DNA from: Antilocapra americana
Taxonomy: Eukaryota > Chordata > Mammalia > Artiodactyla > Antilocapridae
Assembly: GCA_007570785.1 (NCBI GenBank)
Contig: ML662465.1
Location: forward strand, 5,095,902-5,159,901
Length of the DNA stretch: 64,000 nt
Direction of reading: 5' to 3'
Positions 46,186 to 57,011 of this stretch are shown in pieces. Numbering within the stretch: position 1 is the stretch's first letter; every line of letters starts with the position of its first letter. A program made the translations under genes and the position numbers. The notes beneath the pieces are model-generated. The model saw only the letters and a program-made list of their open reading frames with translations. It was not told the origin of the DNA and did not search any database.

Positions 46186-46500
46186 TAAAAACACTTTTAT
46201 TGTGAGTGACAGAAGCTCATTAGGGCTAGCTCAAGCAAATGAAGGGGAAATTAGTTGTAAGAATTATGGATGTGTTTCATGACGCCAAGAACAGAAAGCT
46301 AGCCAAGACCCAGGAAAGACTGGATCTAGAAAATGGAAAAACATTAACTCAATTCCCTCTGTGTCTCTCTACATCCCGCACCACTGTTGTGAAGTACAAC
46401 CTCCTCATAACCCACTAACATATCTGATACATTTACCACCCTCATAGACACAAATACAATTCCAAATACATAGAGACTCTCATGGATTCATCTTTCTGCC
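46186..46500 (+). repeat. Ancient mammalian repeat, unassigned
   Basis: 'tgtgagtgacagaagctcat…agctcaagcaaatgaagggg' resembles 5041-5300 and 59055-59370. Confidence 0.45.
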
Positions 46501-46914
46501 TCAGTGCACCCCTAGTCTGATCAGCCATAGTTGAAGGGGGGGAAATGAGAAGATTCAGAAAATGCAATTTCAGGAGCCCACCTGTGGTAGATGCTTATTG
46601 GATTCCCACAGAAAACCCAGTGCCCCCTCATGGTTCATCTTCCATGGGGTACTCTGCCAAAAAGACAGAAGGTTTCTATTTTTTGGCAGAACCCCATCTG
46701 GGGGATAGTCTGCTCCTCTCTGCATGGCCCCTGTGTGTTTCCAAGACAATCATAGTAATTCTGTTCCCATTACCCAAGTGGTGGGTTTAGGAATAGATGG
46801 ATGAGGTTCTAGCCAATGATACAAAAGGAAACATTTCTCACTAAAAACAGATACGGTGTCAAATGGGCGCTCACATGTTCCTGCATGCTGTTATCTCTGC
46901 ATGTGATTAATCAA
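46501..46914. other. Unclassified 5' flank DNA
   Basis: Nothing recognised. Confidence 0.45.
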
Positions 46915-47290
46915 CTAGCTTGTGCTACAAACTAACCACCTCCCAAATTGGGTGACTTAACATAGACTCATTTATTATTTCTCATGATTTTGTGGGTTGG
47001 CCAGGTGGTTCCTGTGGTCTAGGCTTCCTCAGCTGGTGCTGGGTGGTCTAGAATTGCCTCACTCACATGTCTGACAATTGACAAGCTGCTTGGTCTACAG
47101 GGAGTTGGCTGGAGGGGTCGGGGGTGGCTCATTTCTATTCTACCAGCAAGCTAGTCACTAAACAGTGTCTCAGGTCCCAAAGTGCTGCAAGAGAAAACAA
47201 CAAAAACTCAACATGCAAGCACTTTTCAAGGGTCTTCTTTTGTGTCTCATTACTATGTCCCATTGACCAAAGCAAATCACATGACTAAGC
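46915..47290 (+). repeat. Ancient mammalian repeat, LTR- or DNA-type
   Basis: 'acaaactaaccacctcccaa', 'ttctcatgattttgtgggtt', 'gcctcactcacatgtctgac' and 'cattgaccaaagcaaatcac' form a layout I know from old mammalian repeats; family not assigned. Confidence 0.5.
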
Positions 47291-47307
47291 CCTAATTAGA
47301 TGGAGAC

Positions 47308-47345
47308 ATGGACTATATATATACATACATATGTATGTATGTATC
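47308..47345. repeat. (TA)n/(TATG)n microsatellite
   Basis: 'tatatatatacatacatatg' followed by 'tatgtatgtat'. Confidence 0.88.
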
Positions 47346-47857
47346 TTGACAGGTATAGCTACAGATGAGAGAGCATTTTTGTATTCTATCACAGTGATGT
47401 CTGGAACTCTAGTCATCTTGGAACTATGAGAGGTGCTAGCCTGAGGATGATAAATGAGAAGATGGGAAGGATTCTCAATGATGATGCTGAACCAATGACT
47501 TTATTAATCTTGTGGAGATGCCATCTTGAAAGTTCTGGTTATAAAAGATAGTTAATTTTCCTTTCTGTAAGACAGTTGAATCAGTAATATAGTATCATTG
47601 GACATCAGTTGAGGTGTTGGGCATGATAGTTCCCAGACAACAAAAGATGGTTTTGCCTATAGCCAGACTGCTTAAGTTGCCTGGATATAAAAAATATTTT
47701 CTGTGAAGAAGTGCTGGCTGATTGTATGCCTAATATGAGCCAGTTGTGAAATCAAACTTAAGCATCCTTAAGATAATGTTGAGTCCAGAAAATTACAAAC
47801 AAAGCCCAGATCTGGGGTTAAAAATTACAAATACACATACATATTTAAGGAGAGGGT
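47346..47857. other. Unclassified 5' flank DNA
   Basis: Nothing recognised. Confidence 0.45.
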
Positions 47858-47868
47858 ATAAAATGTAG

Positions 47869-48077
47869 GGGCTTCACTAGTGGTACAGTGGTAAAGAATC
47901 TGCCTGCCAGTGCAGGAGACACGAGTTCGGTCCCTAGGTTGGGAAGATGCCCTAGAGAAGGAAATGGGAACCCACTCCAGTATTCTTGCCTGGAGAATTC
48001 CATGGATAGAGAGGATCCTGTTGGGCTAAAGTCCATGTGGTCACAAAGAGTCGGACATGACTTAGCAACTAAACAAC
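47869..48077 (+). mobile_element. Bov SINE, left arm of inverted pair
   Basis: Forward copy with duplication 'ataaaat(g/a)tag' at 47858-47868 and 48078-48088. Confidence 0.92.
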
Positions 48078-48090
48078 ATAAAATATAGAG

Positions 48091-48317
48091 GATGTGAAAG
48101 GATGTGTTTGCTTCAGTCATCCCTGACTCTTTGCAATCCCATGAACTATAGCCCGCCAGTCTCCTCTGTCCATGGGATTCTCCAGGCAAGAATACTGGAG
48201 TGGGTTGCCATTTCCTCCTCCACAGGATCTTCCCCACCCAGGGATGGAACCCAAGTCTCTTCTGTCTCCTGTGTTAGCAGGTGGGTTCTTTACCACTAGT
48301 GCCACCTGGGAAGCCTG
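48091..48317 (-). mobile_element. Bov SINE, right arm of inverted pair
   Basis: Reverse copy, 'gtgtttgcttcagtcatccc' to 'gtgccacctgggaagcc', about 15-25 bp after the forward copy. Confidence 0.9.
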
Positions 48318-48806
48318 CAGAGGTTTTAGCTCCGTGTAAAGATATAACGTGTGATGATGCCTGTCATGGTCTCTGATGTGTAGAACCTAACATTTGGCTA
48401 ATTCTAAGGAATATAGAAAAGAAAAAAGAGAAAGATGCTATAGGAATGTCAGGAAGCTAGTAAATTTGACATTTGCTTAATGTTAAATATAGCAAAGAGG
48501 TTAGAAACAGAGACTGCAAAAATTTTGTCACTAGTCACCTTAGCAAGAGCAGTTTCAGGGTTGTGATACGGCAAAACAAACATACTATCAATTAAAGGGT
48601 AAAATAAAGAAGAGAAAAGAGGAATGATAAACATAGAATGCTATATTACCTAGAATGTTTTAACTGTGTGCCTTGTAAACCTAATTTAAGCCAGCTTGGT
48701 GAGAGAGTGGAGACTTGGTGGGGTGGCTCTTATCATTGATTTGATGTCTCTCCAATCATAGAAACATCAAAAGGCATGCTTAAGGTATACCTGGATTCAG
48801 GCGTTT
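48318..48806. other. Unclassified 5' flank DNA
   Basis: Nothing recognised. Confidence 0.45.
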
Positions 48807-48818
48807 AAACTGCATGAC

Positions 48819-49119
48819 TGAAGGCTTCCCTGGTGGTCCAGTGGTTAAGGATCCACTTATCAATGCACGGGACACAGATTTGACCCCTGGTCCAGGAAGA
48901 TTCCACAGGCCATGGGACAACTAAGCCCATGTACCACAATTACTGAGCCCTTGAGCCTAGAGCCCTTGCTCCACGCAGCAAGACAAGCCACCTCAGTGAG
49001 AAGACCACGCACCGCAATGAGGAGTGGCCCTGCTCACCACCACTAAAGAAAGCCCATGCACAGCAATGAAGACCCAGAGCATCCATAAATAAATACATAA
49101 AAATCTAAAATTAAAACAA
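48819..49119 (+). mobile_element. CHR SINE, long form
   Basis: Flanked by 'aaact(g/a)catgac' at 48807-48818 and 49120-49131. Full body with (AAAT)n tail. Confidence 0.93.
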
Positions 49120-49131
49120 AAACTACATGAC

Positions 49132-49499
49132 GTCAACACTGTGTTTTTTTCTCTACATTTCTCAGTTTTGCTTGTCTTCTTTTCAGAAAAACCTTTGTCC
49201 ATGTGGAGAAGTAGAGAGCATCCTTCCCAACAGGCCCTGGCAAAAGACTCTGTAAGGGCTTTTAATGGTCCAGTTTGGGAGACCTGACCACCCTTGAACC
49301 AATCATTCTGGCCCAAGAGATGGAGTGTTCTCATTGGCCATACCCTTGTTAGCCTCCCTTCCTCCGAACCACACAGATGGAACATTTTTATGGAAAAAAG
49401 AAAGCAATAATTCTCTAAAAGAAGAAAAAAAGGGGAAAGTATAGTAGAGTTCTTAAATATGACACCAAAAGCAAACCAAAAAATGATATACTAGAGATT
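49132..49499. other. Unclassified 5' flank DNA
   Basis: Nothing recognised; an A-rich patch near 49420. Confidence 0.45.
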
Positions 49500-50705
49500 T
49501 AATCATAAAGATTAAAAAATGTTTTCTTTGTGAAAGCCCTTGTTAAGAGGATGAAAAGATAAGCTACAGACTGGGGAAAATATTTGTAACCCATAAAGGA
49601 CAAGTATCTAGACTATATTAAAAACTCTCAAAACTCAACAATAAAAAAATTAGAAAGTGGGCAAAAGACATGAACAGCCACTTCACATCACAAATAAGCA
49701 CATGAAAATATGTTCAGCACCATTAACCATTAGGAAAATGCAAATTAAAACCACAAAAATATATTACCACATACTCATCAGAATGACTAAAATTGAAAAA
49801 CAGTGCTACTAGCAGATGTTGGTAAGAATTCAGAGAAACAAGATCACTCATACATTGTTGGTGGGAATGTAAAATGGTACAGTCATGACACCACTCGAAT
49901 GGCAGAAAGAGAAGAGAAATAAAGAGCCTCTTGATGAGGGTGAAGGAGGAAAGTGAAAGAGCCAGCTTAAGGCTAAATATTAAAAAGACTAAAATGATGG
50001 CATCCAGCCCCATTACTTCATGGCAAATAGAAGGGGAAAAGGTGGAAGCAGTGACAGATTGCCTCTTCTTGGGCTCCAAAATCACTGCGGACAGTGACAG
50101 AAGCCATGAAATTAGAAGATGATTGCTTCTTGGCAGGAAAGCGATGACAAACCTAGACAGTGTGTTGAAAAGCAGAGACATTACTCTGGCGACAAAGGTC
50201 TGTATAGTCAAGGTTATAGTCTTCCCATTGGTCGCATCATTTATGAGAGCTGGACCATAAAGAAGGCAGAGTGCCAAAGAACTGATGCCTTTGAACTGTG
50301 GTGCTGGAGAAGAATCCTGAAAATCCCCTCGACAGCAAGGAGATCAAACCAGTCAATCTTAAGGAAAATCAACCCTGAATGTTCACCTGAAGGACTGATG
50401 CTGAAGCTGAAGCTCCAGTATTTTGGTCATCTGATGCCAACCCCAGATGATTCTTTGGAAAATTCCTGATGCTGGGAAAGATTGAGGGCAGAAGGAGAAG
50501 AGGGTGTCAGGGGATGAGATGGCTGGATGGCATTACAGATGCAAGGACCATGAACTTGGGCAAACTCCTGGAGATGGTGAGGGACAGGGAGGCCGGGCTT
50601 GCTGCAGTCCGTGGGGTTGCAAAGAGTCAGACATGACTAGGCAACTGAACAACAGCAACACAGCCATGCTGGGGCATGTGGTTTCTTACAAAGCAAGACA
50701 TGCTT
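49500..50705 (+). mobile_element. L1 ORF2 fragment A, split by BovB
   Basis: 'aagtgggcaaaagacatgaa', 'cacatgaaaatatgttcagc', 'acattgttggtgggaatgta' run up to 49888. After the BovB, 'gtttcttacaaagcaagaca' continues the same L1 region to about 50705. Confidence 0.83.
49889..50658 (+). mobile_element. BovB 3' end (0.77 kb) nested in L1
   Basis: Forward BovB from the RT C-terminal region ('gcagaaagagaagagaaata') to '…gacatgactaggcaactgaa'. 'acag(t/c)catg' flanks it. Broken frames at 49931-50122 and 50119-50469 keep 'ITADSDRSHEI' and 'ELWCWRRIL…LQYFGHLM'. Confidence 0.92.
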
Positions 50706-51310
50706 GGGACTCTATAAGATTTGAAAACTTTTGTGCCTCAAAGGACACAACTAATAGAATAAAAAAGACAATCTTCGGAGAAAAAGAATATATTTGCACA
50801 TCATATATTTGACAAAGGGTTAACATCCAGAAAATATTTTTTTAAAAAAACACTGCAACTCAACAACAAATATAAAATAAGCCAATTTAAAAATGGGCAA
50901 AGAACTTGAATACACATTTCTCTAAAATCGATATACAAATGGCCAGTGGGCATATGAAAAGATGCTCAACGTCACTAATCATTGGACAAATGCAAATCAA
51001 ATCCACAGTGAGCTATTACCTCACCCTAATAGGATGGAAATTATTTTAAAAAAATAAAATTAAAAAAATAGAAAAGAGCAAGTGCTGGTGCGGATGTGAA
51101 GAAATTGGAACCCTCATACACTGTTGGTGGGATTGTAAAATGCTGCGGCTGCTATGGATAACAGCATGGAGGTTGTGGAAAAAAGCTAAAAATAGAGTTA
51201 CCCTACAATCCAGCAATCCCATGTCTAAGTATATATCCAATGGAAGTAAAAGAAGTGTGTCAGAGATACTTGTATACTCACATTAATAGCACTAGTATTT
51301 ACAAGAGTCA

Positions 51311-51372
51311 ATTAGCAATAATCGCACCTCAGATAAACCTCATTGGCTACGATACTGCCACTGCACAAAGCT
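51311..51372 (-). pseudogene. RNU4 pseudogene: U4 snRNA 5' fragment (tailless retropseudogene)
   Basis: The minus strand from 51372 down reads the U4 5' end starting AGCTTTG, then GCAGTGGCAGTATCGTAG and the region ending GCTAATTGA. That is U4 nt 1 to 62-65 without gaps. Only three differences from the U4 I know are seen (nt 8, 42 and 47), all C to T at CpG. The 3' half of U4 and any poly(A) are missing. A 15-bp imperfect duplication (51296-51310 'tatttacaagagtca', 51373-51387 'tattcaccagagtca') flanks it inside the L1. U4 pairs with U6 in the spliceosome; this fragment has no promoter of its own and is not functional. Confidence 0.92.
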
Positions 51373-51485
51373 TATTCACCAGAGTCAAGAAGTGGAAGCA
51401 ACCCAACTGTCCATCAATGGATGAATGGATAAACAAAGTGTAGAATATACAGACAATGGGATGTTATACAGCCCAAGAAAACTCT

Positions 51486-51666
51486 GGGACTTCCTTGGTG
51501 ATCCAGTGGGTGAGACTCCATGCCCCCAATGCAGGGGGCCCGAATTCAGTCTCTAGTCAGGAAACTAGATCCTGCATGCCACAACTAAAAGATCCCCACA
51601 CGATGCAACTAAGATCCAGCACAGCCAAATAAAAATGAAAACAAAATTTTTAATTTTAAAAAAAGG
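51486..51666 (+). mobile_element. CHR-type SINE nested in L1
   Basis: Flanked by 'aagaaaa(c/t)tct' at 51475-51485 and 51667-51677. Confidence 0.93.
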
Positions 51667-52025
51667 AAGAAAATTCTGACTCGCGTTCTAACATGGATGA
51701 ACATTGAGGACGTTATGCTAAGTAAAATAAGCCAGTGAGAGAAAAGACCAATACTGTATGATTCCACTTTATATGAGGTACCCAAATGTAGTCAAATTCA
51801 TGGATTTAGGAAGTAGATAGTAGTTACCAGGAGCTGGCGGAAGGGAGAAAGCGGAGTTGTTTAAGGGATATGGCTTCATATTTACAAGATGAAGAGTTCT
51901 GGAAATCTGCTGCACATCAAACATGAATATACTCAGCACTACTGAACGACACACTTCAAAATGGTTAAGACTGTGAGTTTTATGTAGTGTTTTTTCCACG
52001 ATAAAATACAGTGATAGATGATAGT

Positions 52026-52243
52026 TAGTACATGCTCAGTTACTCAATCATGTCTGATTTTTTTTAACCCCATGGACTGTAGCCCGCCAGGGTCCTCTGT
52101 CCATGGGATTCTTTCAGCAAGAATACTGGAGTGGGTTGCCATTTCTTCCTCTGGAGGAGCTTCCTGACCCAGGGATCGAACCCGACTCTCCTGCATCTCC
52201 TGCATTGCAGGCAGATTCTTTACCACTGTGTCACCTGGGAAGT
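52026..52243 (-). mobile_element. Bov-tA/BOV-A2 SINE
   Basis: Reverse copy next to the L1 3' end; 'gatagat' occurs on both flanks, with a short (GATA)n on the right. Confidence 0.88.
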
Positions 52244-52319
52244 TCAGATAGATAGATGGATACAAGTGAATAGGTGCCTGTCATATGAAATTAGCAACTG
52301 CACTGCACTCTTGGATAGA

Positions 52320-52822
52320 ATAAAATAAAAACTCATTCACACACAAGCCTGTACACAAATATTCATAGCAAGAAATTAGAAACAATCAAACGTGGGCAAG
52401 TTGTTAAACTACAGTACATCCACATCATGGAATAAGAATACTAGTATTTTAAAAAATATATATATCAACATGTACAAGTTGGATGATGATTGTACTAGTG
52501 GTTTCCAGGGAAAGGGAGAAGGAGAAAGAGAGGTTGTGGCCATAAAAAAATTGCATGAGAAGTCCTTGCAGTGATGAAAGTGTCCTTCATCTTGACTACA
52601 GTGGTGTTAACAAAAACCTAAACATGTGATAAATCACATGACCCTTTATGTAACACTGGTGACATCTGAGTAGATCAGTTGATTATATGTGATATTGTGC
52701 CACAATTATACAGGGTGTATGCAACAGAAATACTGAAGGAAACTGGACAAAAGCATACATATCTCTCTGTATTATTTCTTACAAAGGTCCATCTGTAACC
52801 ATCTCCAAATAAAAACATCTTT
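52320..52822 (+). mobile_element. Old L1M 3' end
   Basis: 'tgccacaattatacagggtg', 'ctctctgtattatttcttac' and 'catctccaaataaaaacatc' match an old L1 terminus. Confidence 0.7.
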
Positions 52823-52839
52823 AAAATGTATGCCACATG

Positions 52840-53301
52840 GGACTTCTTTGGTGGTCAAGGGGCTAAGACTCCATGCTCCCAAAGCAGGGGCCCTGTGTTC
52901 AATCCCTGATCAGGGACTAGCTCCCACATGCCACAGCTAAAGACTGCACACACTGCAATGAAGATCAAAGATCCCGCATGCTGCAACTAAGACCCAGAGC
53001 AGTCAAATAAATTCTTAAATAAATAATTTTAAAAATAAAGTGTTCAATGCACGTGTGCATGCCAAGTCTCATCAGTCATGTCTGACTCTTTGCAACCCCA
53101 TGGACTGTAGCCCACCAGACTCCTCTGTCCATGAATTTTCCAGGCAAGAATACTGGTGTGGGTTGCCATGTCCTCCTAGAGGGGAACTTCCCAACCCAGG
53201 GACTGAACTCACATCTCTTATGTCTCCTGCATTGACAGGTGGGTTCTTTATCACTAGCGCCACCTGGGAAGCCCCAAAAGTGTTAAATGTAGTGGTTTAA
53301 A
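52840..53301 (+). mobile_element. CHR SINE with Bov SINE in its tail
   Basis: CHR 52840-53036 has an (AAAT)n tail, is broken by a Bov SINE and ends near 53301. Outer duplication 'aaaatgtat(gcca/accc)catg' at 52823-52839 and 53302-53318. Confidence 0.83.
53050..53276 (-). mobile_element. Bov-tA/BOV-A2 SINE nested in CHR tail
   Basis: Reverse copy with 13-bp duplication 'aaagtgtt(c/a)aatg' at 53037-53049 and 53277-53289. Confidence 0.93.
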
Positions 53302-53318
53302 AAAATGTATACCCCATG

Positions 53319-53658
53319 TACTTTTCTAGAAGTTTGAATGGAGAGTGATATGATCCTGAATTTGAGGCAAAGGTAGTGTTAAGAAAAGGGCTATGTTGGA
53401 TTTTTATTTTTAGATGATAAGACATCATTATACGGGGAGAAAGGAGGCAAAGATGAAAGTTCAGAAGGTAGAGAATTCACTGCTGGAGCAAGGCTGCTGG
53501 GAAGAAGGGAGGAAATACAGTGGACAAAGAGATGGAACTGTTACCCTTGAAAACTAGAGAGGGTCCTAGAGAAACAGAGTGATAGTGGTAAGGACCAGGA
53601 AAATATAGATGTTTACAAAAGGGAGGAGGGGAGCTTGAGGTTGTTTTAACTTTGGGGC
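53319..53658. other. Unclassified 5' flank DNA
   Basis: Purine-rich; may be a decayed ancient repeat, not assigned. Confidence 0.4.
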
Positions 53659-53669
53659 CTATGTATTTT

Positions 53670-53885
53670 TGAAGAACTAACTCCTGAGAAAAGACTCTGA
53701 TGCTGGAAAAAATTGAAAGCTGGAGGAGAAGGGGACGACAGAGGATGAGATGGTTGGATGTCATCACTGGCTTGAAGGACATGAATTTGAGCAAGCTCTG
53801 GGAGTTGGTGATGGACAGAGAATCCTGGCTTGCTGCAGTCCATGGAGTCACAAAGAGTTGGACGTGACTGAGCAACTGAACTGAA
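53670..53885 (+). mobile_element. BovB 3' end
   Basis: 'gaggatgagatggttggatg' to 'gactgagcaactgaactgaa', with duplication 'ctatgtatttt' at 53659-53669 and 53886-53896. Confidence 0.93.
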
Positions 53886-54043
53886 CTATGTATTTTCTAG
53901 AAGCAGAGCCATAACCTGGAAATAAGGAGACACAGTCGGTAGCAGTTTGAGGAAAGTGGTAAAGCCTTGTGTCATGGAAAAGAGAACAACTAAGGATTCA
54001 TAAAAGGAATGTTTACTAGCAGAAGGATCAAGCTAAAGATGGT

Positions 54044-54582
54044 GTGTTAGTCAGGGTTCTCCAGAGAAGCAGAACTAACAGTATGTGTATATAGAAAAAG
54101 TGATTTATTATGAGGAGTTGGCTCATGTGATTATGGAGGCTGGAAAGTCCCCAAATTTATAGGGTGGGTAGGTAAGCTGGAAACTCAGCAGAGATGATGG
54201 TGTAGCTCCAAGTCTGAGCTGGAAGGCCTGAGAACCAGGAGAACTGATGGTGTAAGTTCCAGTCCAAAAGCACACAAGCTGTACACCCAGGAAGAGCCAG
54301 TGTTTCAGTTCAAGTATAAAGGTAGGGAATATCCGACATCTCAGCTCAAAGACCATCAGGCAGGAGGAGTTCCCTCTTTTTCAGTCGAGAGTCAGCCTTT
54401 TTGTTCTATTCAGGCCTTCAACTGATTAGACAAGACCCACACACATTGGGGAGAGCAATCTGCCTTAGTCACTCTACTGATTCAAATGTGATCCTCATCC
54501 AAATGCATCTACACAGACACATCGTGAATAATGTTTGACCCTGTTTCCCAGCCAAGTGGACACACAAAATTAACCACAGAAG
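54044..54582 (-). mobile_element. MLT2-like ERVL LTR
   Basis: On + it begins 'tgttagtcagggttctccag' and ends 'ccaagtggacacacaaaatt'. Between are 'gatttattatgaggagttgg' and 'ttgttctattcaggccttca'. A solo LTR in reverse orientation without internal genes. Confidence 0.75.
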
Positions 54583-55171
54583 ATGGAAACGAAGAATTTT
54601 TCCTAAAGAAGAGAGAATGATCCTGTGACTTCTCTCCAGTCAAACTGAAAAGCCTGGGAATAGGAACTGAGAAAACAGATGGCCAGAAAGGCCGAAGTGT
54701 GGACAAATTGGGAGTATTTACCTGAGGGCAGCTCATATGACTGATCATAGGCTTGCAGCTGGTGAAAAGGGGGAAGCCAGAAGTGGGTGAGGTACCCAGT
54801 GGCCTGGATGAGAATGAAAAATAGGTTAAGTGGGAATGAAGATGTGGAAGAGGTGGGAAGATGAGAAGCTATGATCAGTAGACAGAAGTGTCCCTTTTAT
54901 TATTTTTCAAATAGAGCAGTTGTGGCTGATGCCCAAGTCTTGGTGTGGCCAAGAGGGAGTAAAGGAGAAGATGGTTAGTTGAGAAGATCTGTAGAGCAGT
55001 CATCCAGTGTATTGGGAAAGTGATCTGTAAGTACATTGAGACTGCTCACAGCAGTAATGGACAGGGGAAGAAGAAATGGCTTCCAGAGAGAGCCAGGCTC
55101 CAACTAAGGCAAAGCGTAGAGTTGGCTTCCTGTGAAGACAATCTACAACATGGTGGCTATGAGTGCAGGTT
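54583..55171. other. Unclassified 5' flank DNA
   Basis: Nothing firmly recognised. Confidence 0.4.
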
Positions 55172-55205
55172 TCAGATAGATAGATGGATGGATAGATAGA
55201 TAATA
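55172..55205. repeat. (GATA/GATG)n microsatellite
   Basis: 'agatagatagatggatggat' then 'agatagataata'. Confidence 0.9.
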
Positions 55206-56120
55206 TAGGTACATGTATTCTGGCTACTTAGATCCTTAGTTCCCTGATCCCTGGCTTCAAAGACTGACCTTTAGTTTTACCTGCAGCTATTTAAAAATCC
55301 ACTATTTCTTTTTTGCTAAGGTTAGCCTGAGTCCATTTCTATTGTTTACAATGAAAGTACACTGAACGATCCACTAATGCAATGGACTCTTGCTGCCATG
55401 ATGTGGAGACAGTTCTCACAGACATGCTCAGATTCATGAGCCACACTTCAAAGTCTCTGACAAAAGAAAGCAACACTGGAGACTTTGATTTCTTTCCAAG
55501 AGAAGAGCATAGGAACAAAAGATATGAGTTACCAGGAGGTTTTCGATTCTCCGTAAAGACCTTCCTGTGTGTTAGAGGTGCTCAGCAGTTTGATGGGATG
55601 AATGGAAGGAAGGAGGGAATGAGACAAATTAAGATCTTTGATGTCATTGACTTTGCTTCTTCTTAGTTGGGAAACCAGGTCATGCATGGGAACCCCAGGC
55701 ATCTGGAGCCTCTGGAAGACAGAAGGCAGGCTCTAGGTTTGAGAGTTTCTCCTTGCATTGATCTAAATCAGGCTACCTCCAACTTCCATACATTATTCCT
55801 CACTCCGAGAATAAATCTATTTCAGCTGCCATATGACAACCCTTCACATGTTGGGAAATAGCTCTCACATCCATCCCTCATTCCTAGCAGTTGTGCAAGC
55901 AAAACCTTCCTACTTCTTTCTGCATCATAGTAACAAGTCCCTGAAGACCTACTTGACCTTCTGTCTAAACATGCTGTGGTTCCATTGCCTTCATCAAAGT
56001 GGATTGTCCAAAAGAGACACAGAGTTCTGAACATGGTCTGCGCCACAAAGGATGGGAAACTTTTTCCTCCTTTGTTTTTAATGTTACTCTCCTGGTAATG
56101 TGTCCAAAATTTGCCACACT
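55206..56120. other. Unclassified 5' flank DNA
   Basis: About 0.9 kb. Contains a 94-codon plus frame (55382-55666) with no recognised motif and no transcription or splice evidence. Confidence 0.4.
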
Positions 56121-56129
56121 CATGGCTGG

Positions 56130-56387
56130 GCCTCTCTCTCTTTTTATTTTTATTTATTTTGGCTGCAGCACAAAGGATCTTCATTGCTCATGAGGGATCT
56201 TTCAACGTGGCACACACTCTTGTAATAGTACACCGGCTCCAGAGCACATGGATTTCAGTAGTTGTGATGAAAAGGCTTAGTTTCTCCATGGCACATGGGA
56301 CCTTCGTTCCCCAACAAGGGATAGAACCCGCGTCCCCTACTTTGCCTGGTGGATTCTTAACCACTGGCCCACCAAGGAAGTCCCCTG
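56130..56387 (-). mobile_element. CHR SINE, long form
   Basis: Reverse copy with T-rich left tail, 'attttggctgcagcacaaag' to 'cccaccaaggaagtcccc'. 'catggct' flanks at 56121-56127 and 56388-56394 may be the duplication. Confidence 0.85.
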
Positions 56388-56394
56388 CATGGCT

Positions 56395-56997
56395 CTTACT
56401 AGGTGCCAACCTCATTCTGCTCTCTCCCTGCCCTGTTTGGAATTCTTCCTGGGCCTTTCTTTTTCCCTGCCTTCTGGAACCAGCTCGTTGAAGAGTACAT
56501 CAGTGACTCAGGGACATTGGAATAGTCATGGGAGAACTAAAACTTCGGTGGAATTCCTTATTTGTCTTTATTGGTTGGTAAATTGATGCACATACACAGA
56601 GGGCAAGGAGAGATGGCAGAAAGAGGCAGCCAGCCCAGACTGGTGGAAGGCAGGTGTAATAATCCCAGGGACTTAGATACGAGGCTTGTCCTGGGTGGCA
56701 GCAATAGGAGTAGATTTCTGCACCCACCTGCTAAAATTGGGAAAATTTATGGAGAGGCCTTACTGGGGCTCAGTCACATGCCCAGCCCAGGCAGTTCTGA
56801 CAACACATGGCTCACTCAAGGCTGTGTCCTTGGAACGGCTCTCACTGTGGGAACGGTGGGCTGAACACACATTCCAAGGATCAGGTGGAGGCGAGGAGTC
56901 TCCAATTGCCAGGGTCCAGCTCGAGGGTCAGCTGCCACAGAGTCACATCCTCTCCATGACCTCCTCCAACACTATTGTCTCAGCCTCAGTTCCTCAG
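56395..56997. other. Unclassified 5' flank DNA
   Basis: Nothing recognised; overlapping frames lack known domains. Confidence 0.4.
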
Positions 56998-57011
56998 AAG
57001 AGCAGAGCGTA

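Larger units (their letters stand above)
50706..52015 (+). mobile_element. L1 ORF2 end and 3' UTR, fragment B
   Basis: Begins at an earlier ORF2 point than fragment A ends ('ttttgtgcctcaaaggacac'), so it is a separate insertion. It runs through 'cattggacaaatgcaaatca', 'cactgttggtgggattgtaa' and the 3' UTR '…cacttcaaaatggttaagac'. It hosts the U4 fragment and a CHR. Confidence 0.85.

Noticed and set aside
49723..50277. 184-codon minus frame at the L1/BovB junction
   Set aside because: It reads antisense across L1 fragment A and the nested BovB; no independent coding evidence.
55382..55666. 94-codon plus frame in unclassified DNA
   Set aside because: Length is within chance expectation and no motif or repeat of it was seen; conservation would be needed to reconsider it.
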